Shown here: piece after piece, positions 51,418 through 60,962 of the stretch
How the letters are laid out: each line of letters opens with the position of its first letter
How positions within the stretch are numbered: the first letter of the stretch is position 1
The notes under the pieces: model-generated
The model's input: the letters and a program-made list of their open reading frames with translations, nothing else
What the model was told of the DNA's origin: nothing
The model's database searches: none
Position numbers and translations under genes: made by a program
From: Methanocella paludicola SANAE
GTDB taxonomy: Archaea > Halobacteriota > Methanocellia > Methanocellales > Methanocellaceae
Direction of reading: 5' to 3'
Length of the DNA: 64,000 bases
Assembly (NCBI RefSeq): GCF_000011005.1
Contig: NC_013665.1
Coordinates: 1,589,501 to 1,653,500 of the forward strand

Positions 51418-52701
51418 TTATTTCTTTCCTGCCCTCAATATCGCGGCAATGCAAAAGACGCCGATCGCCAGTAATAGGGGCGTGGATGGAGTCTGCGTCC
51501 CGGTCGTGGCGGAACCCGCCGTGGGCGCCGCAGTGGCCGTCGGGACGGCCGTCGAGGCCGATCCGATGAACTTGATCTGCGTAGCCTTTCCGGATTCTGC
51601 CAGGTAGCCAGTCTCCGGGTCCCTATAGCTTAATCCGCCGATACCCCAGACCGTGCCATTCTGGTTTAACGCCAGCACGGGGGCCTTAAAGTCCGCCGAA
51701 ATGGCCTTCGCGCCGGTGATCGCCGTCAGTGCCGTGGGCGTATTGATCGGGGGGCCCGCCACGCTAAGGCTCATCGCGGACGGATAGTAATTGCCCCAGA
51801 CGTATATCGTCCCGTCGTCCTTGAGAGCTGCGGCCGTCTCGGACGAGGCCGCGACATCGATGATGCCGCTCAGCCCGGGGACCTGTACGGGCACCTTCGA
51901 CCCGGACGTGCCCGTGCCGAGGACGCCCTGGTTATTCCAGCCGCAGGCCCAGACCGTGCCGTCCTCCTTCAAGAACAGGCTGAACTGGTAGCCCGCCGCA
52001 ACGTCCTTGACGCCCGATAAGCCGGTCACTTTGACGGGCGTCGGCTGGGCGGCATAGCTGCCGATGCCGATCTGGCCGTTGAGGTTATTGCCCCAGGCCC
52101 AGGCGTTGCCGTCCTTATCCACGACGAGGTAGTGCCAGTTGCCGGCGGAGATGGCCTTGATGTTCGCAAGGCCCGGGACAATTTCGGGAACCGTTACGTT
52201 CTTATTATTGGCACCGCTGCCGTACGAGTAATAGCCCCAGACCCAGACGGTGCCGTCGTCCTTCAGCGCCATGCCCACCGAGTCCTTTGCGTCGATGGCT
52301 ACGATATTGCTGAGGCCTTTAACCTGCGCGAAGCTCGAGCGGTCCGTCATAGTGCCGTCGCCGAGTTGCCCGTGGTCATTCTTACCTGCCGCCCAGACCG
52401 TGCCATCCCCCTTCAGCAAGAGCGTGAACGTCGCGTCTGCCGATAAGGCCTTGACGCCGGTCAGGCCCGGTATCTGGAAAGGCACGTATATCGTGCTCTT
52501 GTCGCCAATGCCCATCTGGCCGTCCCGGTTATTGCCCCAGGCCCAGACCGTACCATCTTCAGCCAAAGCGAAGTTCGCGTATGCGCCGGAATCGACCGCT
52601 TTCATCTTGACCGACGATGCGGCCATTGATATCGTCGCGGCTGTAGAAAAAAGGGCCGCTAACATGATCACAGTAATCACTAACCTTAACTTACCCCTCA
52701 T
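51418..52701 (-). CDS. secreted RCC1-repeat protein with C-terminal membrane anchor
   Basis: A signal peptide (L-V-I-T-V-I-M-L-A-A-L-F, cleavage near residue 27) precedes six or seven RCC1-type blades, each with D-G-T-V-W-A-W-G-x-N and L-x-G-V-K-x-(I/V)-x-A, forming a beta propeller. A Thr/Ala linker then leads to a C-terminal hydrophobic helix (L-L-L-A-I-G-V-F-C-I-A-A-I-L) ending R-A-G-K-K, the form of archaeal surface-anchor tails. It is an extracellular structural or adhesive protein; the ligand is unknown. Confidence 0.85.
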   Translation of the reverse strand: MRGKLRLVITVIMLAALFSTAATISMAASSVKMKAVDSGAYANFALAEDGTVWAWGNNRDGQMGIGDKSTIYVPFQIPGLTGVKALSADATFTLLLKGDGTVWAAGKNDHGQLGDGTMTDRSSFAQVKGLSNIVAIDAKDSVGMALKDDGTVWVWGYYSYGSGANNKNVTVPEIVPGLANIKAISAGNWHYLVVDKDGNAWAWGNNLNGQIGIGSYAAQPTPVKVTGLSGVKDVAAGYQFSLFLKEDGTVWACGWNNQGVLGTGTSGSKVPVQVPGLSGIIDVAASSETAAALKDDGTIYVWGNYYPSAMSLSVAGPPINTPTALTAITGAKAISADFKAPVLALNQNGTVWGIGGLSYRDPETGYLAESGKATQIKFIGSASTAVPTATAAPTAGSATTGTQTPSTPLLLAIGVFCIAAILRAGKK

Positions 52702-52804
52702 AATGAAAGCAATCTCTTGCAGTGTATCTTTAATATTTCCTTATCTTTTGATAATTGCCGAAAGGTGGATAAGCTCTTAAGCTCATATGGAGTTCGGGTA
52801 TTAG

Positions 52805-53686
52805 ATGAGAAAGAAGGCCAATGGTACAGAGACGAGCGCCTTCGGCTCCGCGGGCCGGTATAGTCACGATTCCTCGAAGTTTTATGGCGGCAGGCTGTAC
52901 GAGGGCCTGCAGGCCCCGGATATCGTCGAGCATGGCGAGAATCCGGTACCAGCGAAGCGCCTGAATAAGATCTTTTGTAAGTCCAGCGAGCGCATGGATG
53001 AGCTTCCGGATAATTCTGTTCATTTGATGGTCACATCCCCGCCGTATAACGTCGGCAAGGAATATGACGATGACCTCACGCTGGACGAGTATCGGGCATT
53101 ATTATTTTGCGTCTGGGAAGAGGTTTATCGCGTTCTCGTCCCTGGAGGCCGTGTCTGTCTCAACGTCGCTAATCTAGGGCGAAAGCCCTACTTGCCATTA
53201 CACGCGTTCATGGCTGAAGATCTGCTGAAAGCAGGGTTCCTGATGCGCGGCGAGGTCATCTGGAACAAAGCATCTGCAGCGGGAACATCGACAGCATGGG
53301 GAAGCTGGCAGTCGGCGAAAAATCCCACGCTCAGGGATGTCCACGAGTACATACTCGTATTCTCCAAACAGTCATACTCGCGAACACCGGGTGATAAAAG
53401 ATCGACAATAACGAAGGAAGAATTCCTCGAGTACACGAAAAGTGTCTGGTCATTCGGCTCCGAGTCGGCAAAAAAGATAGGCCACCCGGCGCCGTACCCG
53501 GTCGAGCTACCCTCCCGCTGTATCAAGCTCTACACCTTCGAGGGCGACGTCGTCCTTGACCCGTTCATCGGCAGCGGCACGACCGCCGTCGCCGCAAAAA
53601 TGCTCGATCGCCACTACGTCGGCTACGAGGTCGACGAAGAATACGTGGAGCTGGCCAGGCGCCGGCTTAAAAACCACTTTCTATAA
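52805..53686 (+). CDS. beta-class DNA methyltransferase (orphan)
   Basis: Motif IV, T-S-P-P-Y-N-V-G (~residue 76), precedes motif I, D-P-F-I-G-S-G-T-T (~252). This order marks a beta-class amino-methyltransferase; S-P-P-Y favours N4-cytosine. The N-terminal ~50 residues are a separate charged extension. No endonuclease gene is adjacent, so it is probably a solitary methylase. GC content is like the host genes, unlike the AT-rich methylases at 33-35 kb. Confidence 0.85.
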   Translation: MRKKANGTETSAFGSAGRYSHDSSKFYGGRLYEGLQAPDIVEHGENPVPAKRLNKIFCKSSERMDELPDNSVHLMVTSPPYNVGKEYDDDLTLDEYRALLFCVWEEVYRVLVPGGRVCLNVANLGRKPYLPLHAFMAEDLLKAGFLMRGEVIWNKASAAGTSTAWGSWQSAKNPTLRDVHEYILVFSKQSYSRTPGDKRSTITKEEFLEYTKSVWSFGSESAKKIGHPAPYPVELPSRCIKLYTFEGDVVLDPFIGSGTTAVAAKMLDRHYVGYEVDEEYVELARRRLKNHFL

Positions 53687-53711
53687 ATACCAACCCCTCA
53701 TATTAAGAACG

Positions 53712-54359
53712 ATGCTCGGCACCCTCGTTCAATGGGTAAAGGAATACAGGCTGATGTTTCTATTATTCATCCTCGTTCCCGTGACGCTGGGATCTTCCAT
53801 ATCCCTCATGTATGACGGAGGGGGCATCAGTCAGTTCTACTATGTCATATCGATCATCGCTATCCTGCTCTTGCAGGGCGGCACCCTGGCCATGGGCCGT
53901 TTTTTCGACATCTTCTTCAACGGCGGCATATTAAAAAATATAAGAGAGATCCTGCTCGACATTAAAGGCCACATGGGCGAGCTGGCGAAGCCTTCGTTTT
54001 ACCTGATATCGGGCGGCATCAGCCTCGGCTTATGCGTTTTTATAGGCCTGTTCATCGCTATAACGAGAAGTCTGCTATTATTGCCGATAGGCATGATCGG
54101 CGTAGGCATGGGCATGTTCTACACCATACCTCCGCTCAAGCAGCGATTCCACATCATAGGCCAGCTTGCCTGGTTCCTTACCGTGCCCCTTTGCGCCGTA
54201 GGCGCATTTCTGGTGCAGGTGCCCATCCCGTCGCTCGAGACGCTGGCACAGCATTCCGGCACGTTCTGGCTCATCATCGGGGCATGCCTGCCGCTGGCTC
54301 TCATAGGCACCTGCGGGAACTACCTCATTGAAAAATACCAGCCCATTGAAAAGGCGTAA
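53712..54359 (+). CDS. UbiA-like membrane protein (prenyltransferase family, short)
   Basis: This ~215-residue protein has six or so hydrophobic helices (L-M-F-L-L-F-I-L-V-P-V-T-L-G-S, Y-V-I-S-I-I-A-I-L-L-L, L-L-L-P-I-G-M-I-G-V-G-M). The segment G-R-F-F-D-I-F-F-N-G-G resembles the N-D-Y-F-D-x-x-x-G motif of UbiA prenyltransferases but lacks the first Asp/Asn, and a second Asp-rich motif is not evident; activity is doubtful. Start is ATG 53712; the frame extends upstream only into the methylase gene. Confidence 0.6.
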   Translation: MLGTLVQWVKEYRLMFLLFILVPVTLGSSISLMYDGGGISQFYYVISIIAILLLQGGTLAMGRFFDIFFNGGILKNIREILLDIKGHMGELAKPSFYLISGGISLGLCVFIGLFIAITRSLLLLPIGMIGVGMGMFYTIPPLKQRFHIIGQLAWFLTVPLCAVGAFLVQVPIPSLETLAQHSGTFWLIIGACLPLALIGTCGNYLIEKYQPIEKA

Positions 54360-54406
54360 CATCCGCAGAATTTATGGGCAATAAATGAAACCTAACTTGG
54401 AACGCT

Positions 54407-55453
54407 ATGGACGTCATAATATTCCTATTAAGCTTCATTATCATCCTCATCGGCTGTGAGCTTTTCACGAACGGCGTCGAATGGGCCGGCAAAAAGCTCA
54501 AGCTCACGAAAAGCGCCGTCGGCAGCATCCTCGCTGCCATCGGCACGGCGCTTCCCGAGACCATCCTGCCCCTCATTGCCATCCTGCTCCTCGCCGGCGA
54601 CGCCGGCACGGACATCGGCACCGGCTCCATACTTGGCTCTCCCTTCACCCTGTCCACGATAGCGCTCTTCCTTTGCGGGCTGACCGCCCTTCTGTTGGCG
54701 AAGGATAAAGCTACCGGCGTCGTCCACGTTAACGGCAAAATGGTCCGCAACAACCTGAGGTTCTTCATCCTGGCATATGGCATTGCTGCCATCGCGGCCT
54801 TTATCCCCGAAGAGTATCGGACGGTAAAGCTCATTATCGCTATCGGGCTGCTTCTGATCTATATCGCCTATATGGTGCGCACGCTTAAGGCCGATGGTGA
54901 AACGTCCGAAGAGGACGAGACCAAGTGCCTCTACTTTGATTCGTACGTCGGAAAGCTCACGGGAAATAAGGTCGATGCAAGCGCCGAGCCCTCATTGATC
55001 ACCATCGTGGCGCAGGTCTTCATATCGCTGGCGATCATCGTGCTGGGAGCCAACATTTTCGTCAACCAGGTCAACGAGGCGGCCACCCTTCTCGGCATCA
55101 GCCCGCTCATCCTCTCGCTGCTCATCAGCCCTCTGGCGACTGAATTGCCTGAGATGTTCAACAGCATCCTCTGGGTCAGGGAAGGTAAGGACATCTTCGC
55201 GGTGGGTAACATCCTGGGCGCCATGGTCTACCAGAGCTGTATTCTGGCTTTCATCGGTATCGTGCTTACTCCGTGGCACTTCAGCCCCGGGGACCCGACC
55301 CAGCTTTTGCAGATCATCAGCATCGCTATCGCACTGTTCTCTGCAGCCGTTTTGTACTTTAATTCGAGTAAGGATACGCTGAAGATCTGGACCCTGCTGC
55401 TTTGCGGCGTGTTTTATATTGTGCTCATAACGCTGGTACTGCTTCGGATATAA
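54407..55453 (+). CDS. Ca2+/cation antiporter family membrane protein
   Basis: It has ten to eleven predicted membrane helices. The two alpha-repeats of CaCA exchangers are visible: G-S-I-L-A-A-I-G-T-A-L-P-E-T near residue 40 and S-L-L-I-S-P-L-A-T-E-L-P-E-M near 245, with catalytic glutamates. Between them is a soluble charged loop (~residues 155-195). It probably exchanges Ca2+ or Na+ for H+/Na+ at the cytoplasmic membrane. It lies 47 nt downstream of the UbiA-like gene, possibly co-transcribed. Confidence 0.85.
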   Translation: MDVIIFLLSFIIILIGCELFTNGVEWAGKKLKLTKSAVGSILAAIGTALPETILPLIAILLLAGDAGTDIGTGSILGSPFTLSTIALFLCGLTALLLAKDKATGVVHVNGKMVRNNLRFFILAYGIAAIAAFIPEEYRTVKLIIAIGLLLIYIAYMVRTLKADGETSEEDETKCLYFDSYVGKLTGNKVDASAEPSLITIVAQVFISLAIIVLGANIFVNQVNEAATLLGISPLILSLLISPLATELPEMFNSILWVREGKDIFAVGNILGAMVYQSCILAFIGIVLTPWHFSPGDPTQLLQIISIAIALFSAAVLYFNSSKDTLKIWTLLLCGVFYIVLITLVLLRI

Positions 55454-55470
55454 TTCCTAAAAATTTTCAT

Positions 55471-55790
55471 CGAGGCACTAAGCGTACAGAGGCACAGTTT
55501 TCACCACAATGGCACGGAGTTCACGAAGGCCCACTAAGATTTCTTTTAAATGTGAGGGACAGAGGCCACAAAGCCCGGTTCATTAACGATAGGGCACAAA
55601 GGATATAATGGCACAACGGAATGAACAAGAGCACTTTTTGCCATCGTGCCATTGTCCCCTTCGTGCCTTATAACCCAAAAAGCCTGCTCTGTGGCCTTTG
55701 TGACTCACATTTAAAAAAGTCTTTGTGAAACTCAGTGCGCTCCGTGCCATTGTGGTGAAAATAGTGCCTCTGTACGCTTAGTGACTTAAA
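55471..55790. repeat. complete gene-less palindrome, family A
   Basis: The left arm CGAGGCACTAAGCGTACAGA ... CACCACAATGGCACGGAG ... AAAGCCCGGTTCATT and the right arm (its inversion, ending GTGCCATTGTGGTGAAAATA, GTGCCTCTGTACGCTTAGTG) meet at GGAATGAACAAGAGCACTTTTTGCC near 55630. This is the same element as 45241-46036 but without the GxxExxY gene. It fills the gap between two convergent genes. Confidence 0.8.
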
Positions 55791-55843
55791 AAGGATTGTA
55801 TAAAATTGCAGTAATCATGAGAAGAACAAAAAATTAAAAAAGG

Positions 55844-57556
55844 TTAGGGGTGCGTGTAATAGGCCACGATAACCCCATTAATAGAGTCAATACGGCAGAA
55901 GGCGAAACGCTCGAACTGCACGACATTGTTCAGCTCGTTATGGATACCCTGCTCCGCCACACCATGGAACTCGCCCTCGGGGCCCAGGACACGGACAGTA
56001 AAGCCATCCGTCGGCGCCCAGTGAATAATCTTAGCACCTTGCTTAAGCACAGCCAGATCGTTACCGATATACTCGGCCTCGAACGGCTCTAGCGACATGA
56101 CACGGACATTGAATAGGTCTTTCAGCCGCAGAATATCGCCGACCTTCGTCTGTCCCTTATCCTCCAGCGTAACGAGGATGGTGGGATCATCGCATACGCA
56201 TATCTCCCGGAAGCCGCGCTCGTGGTGCAGCGGGTGCAGCGGAGCTTTCGCCGTCGTCTGCGGAGCGCCATTGACCTTCAGAGGCACCGGGTCCTTCACG
56301 AAGAAGTAGCGGTTCGCCCGCGGGTCCACGATCTTGCGGTTCTCGGCGTACAGCGTGTCCATGCTGAACTCGATATCCGTCTCGGTCACGCCCATGTTCA
56401 CCATTACGTTCTTAATGGCCTCGGGCTCTATGCCCCGGCGCTTGAGCGCAGCCACGGTCGGCAGGTGCGGGTCGTCCCAGCCGGTGTATTCCCCGGCCTC
56501 GATGCCCTTCTTCATAACGCTCGTGGAGAACTTGCCGAAACCCAGCAATCGCACTCTGCCCCAGTGGTTGACGTGCGGGTACTCCCAGCCTAAATATTCG
56601 TAAACGTAGCGCTGCTTATCCGCCGTCTTCATGAGGTCCTTACCGCGGATGATGTGCGTAACACCCTGGAAGTGGTCCTCCATGGCCGACTCGAAGTCCA
56701 GCATGGGCCAGACGAGGTACTTGTCGTCCGTCCTCGGGTGGGGCTCACGAACGATACGGAAAGCGACCCAGTCCCTCATAGCAGGGTCTTTGTGCCTTAT
56801 ATCCGTCTTGATGCGGAGCACGACCTTCTCCTCGAAGTCGCCGTTCAGCATTGCCTTCCAGTTCTTCATGTTCTCTTCGGGCGACGCGTTACGGTGAGGA
56901 CAGGGCTCTCCCTTATCCTTCAGCGCCTTGAACGAGTCGTGGTCGCAGAAACAGACGTACGCCTTGCCCATATCGATGAGCTTCTCGGCGTACTCGTAAT
57001 AAAGGGGGATGCGGTCCGAGGCGATGACGACCTTATCGGGCGGGCAGCCAAGCCATTTCGCCTGGTCGACGTACCACTGGTAGGCCTCCAGCATGGGCCT
57101 CTTGATGGACGGGTCCGTGTCGTCGAAACGCATGATGAATACGCCGTCGTACATCCGGGCGTACTCGTAGTTGACGATGATGCCGCGGGCGTTGCCCAGC
57201 GACGGAGGGCCGTTCGGGTTAGGGGCGATACGCAGCGTGACCTTCTGGCCGGGCTTGACGTTCGAGATGTCCAGTTCAGGCAGGCCTTTCCTTGCCTCCC
57301 TCTTGACGTGCAACTCCTCAATAAGCTCGGGGGCGATGCTCTGCAGCTTCGACTTAACATCTTCGGGGGACATTTTACCGACGTCGGAGAGGACTTTACT
57401 GATGATGGGCATAAGCTCCTTTGCCTGTGCCTTCAATTCGGGGTGGGTGCCCAGCAGCTTACCCATGACGGCCCCGGCCTGCGGGGCTTTACCATACTTA
57501 TAGGCGTTCTGGAGCGCCAGCTTTTGAGTAATGAGCTCGATCTCTTGAGATTCCAT
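55844..57556 (-). CDS. gltX: glutamyl-tRNA synthetase, archaeal type
   Basis: This 570-residue protein charges tRNA-Glu (and, in archaea lacking GlnRS, tRNA-Gln for later amidation). An archaeal N-terminal extension (~100 aa) precedes the catalytic domain starting I-A-P-N-P-N-G-P-P-S-L-G-N-A-R. The HIGH-equivalent tetrapeptide is S-L-G-N rather than the more usual H-L-G-N/H-I-G-H. The KMSKS loop is G-K-F-S-T-S-V-M-K-K. The beta-barrel anticodon domain fills the C-terminus, as in archaeal/eukaryotic-type GluRS. The ATG has GGGAG upstream. The TetR gene lies further upstream on the same strand. Confidence 0.9.
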   Translation of the reverse strand: MESQEIELITQKLALQNAYKYGKAPQAGAVMGKLLGTHPELKAQAKELMPIISKVLSDVGKMSPEDVKSKLQSIAPELIEELHVKREARKGLPELDISNVKPGQKVTLRIAPNPNGPPSLGNARGIIVNYEYARMYDGVFIMRFDDTDPSIKRPMLEAYQWYVDQAKWLGCPPDKVVIASDRIPLYYEYAEKLIDMGKAYVCFCDHDSFKALKDKGEPCPHRNASPEENMKNWKAMLNGDFEEKVVLRIKTDIRHKDPAMRDWVAFRIVREPHPRTDDKYLVWPMLDFESAMEDHFQGVTHIIRGKDLMKTADKQRYVYEYLGWEYPHVNHWGRVRLLGFGKFSTSVMKKGIEAGEYTGWDDPHLPTVAALKRRGIEPEAIKNVMVNMGVTETDIEFSMDTLYAENRKIVDPRANRYFFVKDPVPLKVNGAPQTTAKAPLHPLHHERGFREICVCDDPTILVTLEDKGQTKVGDILRLKDLFNVRVMSLEPFEAEYIGNDLAVLKQGAKIIHWAPTDGFTVRVLGPEGEFHGVAEQGIHNELNNVVQFERFAFCRIDSINGVIVAYYTHP

Positions 57557-57622
57557 GTAACGATGCTCCCTATGAGCGAATATGACGGGCTACAATATAA
57601 CAAAGGATATACTTATTGGTTA

Positions 57623-58258
57623 CTATTTACCGCGCCGGTAGCCCCAGATGTTCAGGGACATGTCGACCAGCAGGTCTGTCAGAGCACTTTTATTGGCAAA
57701 GGGCACCGGATAGATCAAGTCCAGCATAAGGATACCTTTTATGGTCATACCCCAGTATGCCAGCATTTCCATGGGATCCTTATCGCCGATGTCGATGCCC
57801 CTGAACCGGGAGAAAACGTCCGCGATAGCCAGGTAATCCTTGATATCGACCTTTTTTATTTCGCCCGCCATCTCGCCTTCCGTCAGTGCGGCGATGGTCA
57901 GGGCCTTGATCAAAGGTTTATTAGTCTCCATTATTTCCTGCCAGTGAATGATCAGACTGCGGATGTAGCCCGGGAAATCATCATAGTCGATGGCCTCTTG
58001 CCGGCTTACCATCATCAGGCCGTCGATGTTCTGGGCGCCAAAGCCTTTGATGAGGATGTCGAACTTGCCTTCCGGGAAATACTTGTAGATAAGGCCGATG
58101 CTGACATCTGCTTTTTCGGCGATGTCCCGGATAGTAACCTTGTCGTATCCCATGGACACGATCAGCTCCCGGGTGGCCTCAATGATGGAGTCGATCTTCG
58201 CCTCCTTATCCCGGGTGACCGGTCTCCTGTCGCCGGGAACCTTCTTTTTCGCAAGCAT
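57623..58258 (-). CDS. TetR-family transcriptional repressor
   Basis: The N-terminal helix-turn-helix reads V-T-I-R-D-I-A-E-K-A-D-V-S-I-G-L-I-Y-K-Y-F (residues ~41-61), a standard TetR recognition region. The C-terminal ~140 residues are a helical ligand-binding domain. It is divergent from an ABC exporter operon, and two GTGAAC...GTTCAC palindromes lie between them. By the usual TetR logic it represses the exporter, and itself, until a compound binds. The inducer is unknown. Confidence 0.9.
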   Translation of the reverse strand: MLAKKKVPGDRRPVTRDKEAKIDSIIEATRELIVSMGYDKVTIRDIAEKADVSIGLIYKYFPEGKFDILIKGFGAQNIDGLMMVSRQEAIDYDDFPGYIRSLIIHWQEIMETNKPLIKALTIAALTEGEMAGEIKKVDIKDYLAIADVFSRFRGIDIGDKDPMEMLAYWGMTIKGILMLDLIYPVPFANKSALTDLLVDMSLNIWGYRRGK

Positions 58259-58273
58259 TCGTTACCCCTATTG

Positions 58274-58338
58274 GTGAACCTTGTTCAAAAACTTTATTAG
58301 TAAGTAATCCGTATTAAAGGTTAGTGAACAATGTTCAC
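58274..58338. promoter_or_regulatory. two TetR-type operators in the divergent promoter region
   Basis: GTGAACCTTGTTCA (58274-58287) and the perfect palindrome GTGAACAATGTTCAC (58324-58338) share the half-site TGAAC/GTTCA. They flank an AT-rich promoter stretch around TTTATTAGTAAG. The first lies near the TetR start and the second 24 nt before the ABC start, suiting control of both genes. Confidence 0.75.
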
Positions 58339-58361
58339 CATGTCAGGCAAGAGATGACATT

Positions 58362-59264
58362 ATGACCGAACCAGTGATCGAAATTCACAACCTCACGAAG
58401 TACTATGGCAGACAGATGGCCCTCGACGGCGTGGACCTCGAGGTCCGGAAGGGCGAGGTCTTCGGCTTTATCGGCCCCAACGGGGCGGGCAAGACGACGA
58501 CCTTACGCATCCTGCTCGGGCTACTGAACAAGAATTCCGGCGACATAAAGCTCCTGGGCGGCGACCCATGGCGGGACCGCGTGGCACTCCACCGACGGCT
58601 GGCCTATGTGCCGGGCGACGTGAGCTTCTGGCCGAACCTGACGGGCGGCGAGGTAATCGATCTTTTAGGAAGGTTGCACGGCGGCTTCGACCCTAAGCGG
58701 CGTGCGGAGCTGGTCGAGCGCTTCGGCCTGGACACGACGAAAAAGTGCCGCACCTATTCCAAGGGCAACAGGCAAAAGGTGGCGCTCATCGGTGCCCTCA
58801 TCTCCGACGCCGAGCTGCTCATCCTGGACGAGCCGACCTCGGGTCTGGACCCCCTGATGGAGATGATCTTCCGGGAGTGCATCGCCGACGTGCGGAAAGC
58901 GGGCAAGACCGTGCTGCTGTCCAGCCACATCCTGGCCGAGGTCGAGCAGCTCTGCGACCGCATCAGCATCATCAAGGCGGGCAGGATCGTGGAGTCGGGC
59001 ACGCTTTCGGAGCTGAGGCACCTGACGCGCACGACCATTACGGTCGAGACAGCCCGTCCCGTCACCGGCCTGAAGGAAATCGCCGGTGTCCACGACCTAT
59101 CGCTGGACGGTAATAAGGCTCGTTTCAGCGTGGACCCCTCCGAGCTGGACCGCGTGCTGCCGTACCTCACGAAGTTCGGCGTCCGCTCGCTCAACAGCGC
59201 CCCGCCCACGCTCGAGGAGCTCTTCATACGCCACTATGAGCTTGCGGCGGTGCCGGCAAAATGA
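58362..59264 (+). CDS. ABC transporter ATPase (drug-export type)
   Basis: Walker [13 protein letters not shown] signature [12 protein letters not shown] (~139), Walker [14 protein letters not shown] and switch histidine L-L-S-S-H are intact, and a C-terminal ~80-residue domain is typical of DrrA/CcmA-like export ATPases. It overlaps the permease gene by 4 nt. With the adjacent TetR gene it forms a regulated efflux system, probably for lipophilic or toxic compounds; substrate unknown. Confidence 0.9.
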   Translation: MTEPVIEIHNLTKYYGRQMALDGVDLEVRKGEVFGFIGPNGAGKTTTLRILLGLLNKNSGDIKLLGGDPWRDRVALHRRLAYVPGDVSFWPNLTGGEVIDLLGRLHGGFDPKRRAELVERFGLDTTKKCRTYSKGNRQKVALIGALISDAELLILDEPTSGLDPLMEMIFRECIADVRKAGKTVLLSSHILAEVEQLCDRISIIKAGRIVESGTLSELRHLTRTTITVETARPVTGLKEIAGVHDLSLDGNKARFSVDPSELDRVLPYLTKFGVRSLNSAPPTLEELFIRHYELAAVPAK

Positions 59265-60856
59265 CCGAAAGCGGATTTACCGGAACGGTCCCTCTGGTAC
59301 GGCTTATCGTTAAGCGGGACTGGCTCCTGCTGGCGGCCTGGGCCATCGTGATGATCGTCCTTGCGGCCATCGTCGTGGCCAGCTTCGGCAAGCTCTATCC
59401 CACGCCCGAAGCGCTCAAGGAATTCGCCGACAGCGTGACCGGCAATACCGGCGAGATAGCGCTGCTCGGGAATGTGCTTTCCCCGACTTTAGGGGGTATT
59501 ACGGCCTGGCGGCTTATCATGCCGGCATTCATCATCGGCGGGCTCGCCAGCCTGCTCGCGGTCATCCACTATACGAGGAGCGAGGAAGAGACGGGCCGGC
59601 GGGAACTGATAGACTCGACGGCGATCGGTCAGTACGCGGTCCTGGCCTCGGCGCTCATCGTGGCGTTCGGAGTCAACCTCGTCATCGCAATAATGTCAAT
59701 GCTGGCGTTCTTAGGCTTCGGGCTTCCGGCAGCCGGGTCTGCTGCCCTCGCGCTGTCCATTGGCGCCTCCGGGTGCCTGATGGCGGGCGTCGGCGCCATC
59801 GCCGCACAGCTTGCGCAGAATACGGGCACGGCGAGGGGCATTGCAGGAGTCGTCCTGGCCGTTGCATATATACTCCGTGTCATTGGCGATGGTGCCAATC
59901 TACCCCTGCTATCCTGGTTATCCTTTACCGGCTGGATGCAGCAGATGAGGCCATTCGCGGGGGAGCAGTGGTGGGTACTCCTGCTCTTCGTAGTTTCTAC
60001 CGTGGTACTAGCTGTCGCGGCCTTTTCCCTACACTCGAAGCGGGACATTGATACGGGTCTGTTGCCGCAGAGGCCGGGGCCGGAGCACGCATCGGCGTGG
60101 CTCAACAGCCCGCTGACGCTGGCCTGGCGGCTTCAGAAAGGCATGCTGCTGGGATGGGTCGCGGGCTATGCGCTCATCGGCCTCCTCATCGGCTACCTGG
60201 CCAATACGGTCGCGGAACAGCTGGCAGCCAATCCCCAGTTCATGGAGTATTTGAAACACCTGGGCGGCAATGCGACGCCTGCCGATAGCTTCTTCACCAT
60301 GGGCGTGATGATCCTGGGCGAGATCACGGCAGCCTATGCGCTCCTGGCCACTTTGAAGATCCAGTCGGAGGAGACGGAATCTCATGCTGAGACGGTGCTT
60401 TCGGGGCCCGTGGGCCGGCTCCAGTGGATGGCGGGCCACCTGGCCATAGCCCTCGCCGGCACAGTCGTCGTGCTCCTGACGTTCGGCATCTGCGCCGGGC
60501 TGACCTATGGCCTGAGCAATGGTAACGCTGGCATGGTCATACTGCGCGTGATGGCAGCCGTGCTCGCATACGTGCCGGCCATCTGGGTCATCGCCGGCCT
60601 CGCCGTGGCACTGTTCGGGGCCCTGCCACGGTTCACCCTCGCAGCCTGGGCCGCCTTTGTCGGTTGCCTGCTGCTCGAGCTGGCGGGCGAGCTGCAGCTC
60701 GTGAGCGGTGTGATACTGGACATATCGCCATTCACGCACGTGTCGAAGCTCCTGGTCAGTGACCTGGCGATATTGCCGATGGCCGCCCTGGTAGTCATAG
60801 CGCTTGCTTTCATGGCGATCGGGCTGGCCGGATTTCAGCGCCGTGACGTCGACTGA
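59261..60856 (+). CDS. ABC-2 type export permease, 531 aa
   Basis: It has about twelve hydrophobic segments in two similar halves ([16 protein letters not shown] near the start; [14 protein letters not shown] near 300), so it is a fused double permease of the exporter-of-polyketide-antibiotics type. It pairs with the upstream ATPase via ATGA overlap. The gene is very GC-rich. No periplasmic binding protein is present, as expected for export. Confidence 0.85.
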   Translation: MTESGFTGTVPLVRLIVKRDWLLLAAWAIVMIVLAAIVVASFGKLYPTPEALKEFADSVTGNTGEIALLGNVLSPTLGGITAWRLIMPAFIIGGLASLLAVIHYTRSEEETGRRELIDSTAIGQYAVLASALIVAFGVNLVIAIMSMLAFLGFGLPAAGSAALALSIGASGCLMAGVGAIAAQLAQNTGTARGIAGVVLAVAYILRVIGDGANLPLLSWLSFTGWMQQMRPFAGEQWWVLLLFVVSTVVLAVAAFSLHSKRDIDTGLLPQRPGPEHASAWLNSPLTLAWRLQKGMLLGWVAGYALIGLLIGYLANTVAEQLAANPQFMEYLKHLGGNATPADSFFTMGVMILGEITAAYALLATLKIQSEETESHAETVLSGPVGRLQWMAGHLAIALAGTVVVLLTFGICAGLTYGLSNGNAGMVILRVMAAVLAYVPAIWVIAGLAVALFGALPRFTLAAWAAFVGCLLLELAGELQLVSGVILDISPFTHVSKLLVSDLAILPMAALVVIALAFMAIGLAGFQRRDVD

Positions 60857-60962
60857 TCGGGGCGATAAAAACCTTAATATAGGCCTTGATAAGCTTCGCA
60901 CAAAACCCTTATCAACGGGATATTGAAAAACATGAATAGGATCGGTAAGTCCTGCAGGAAAG

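Noticed and set aside
53556-53711. Upstream extension of the UbiA-like gene into the methyltransferase
   Set aside because: The extension is out of frame within the methylase 3' end and rich in S/T/R; the ATG at 53712 starts the first hydrophobic helix properly.
56654-58300. 548-codon open frame on the plus strand opposite gltX and the TetR gene
   Set aside because: It is fully antisense to two well-identified genes, has no domain character, and arises from GC-rich codon bias on the other strand.
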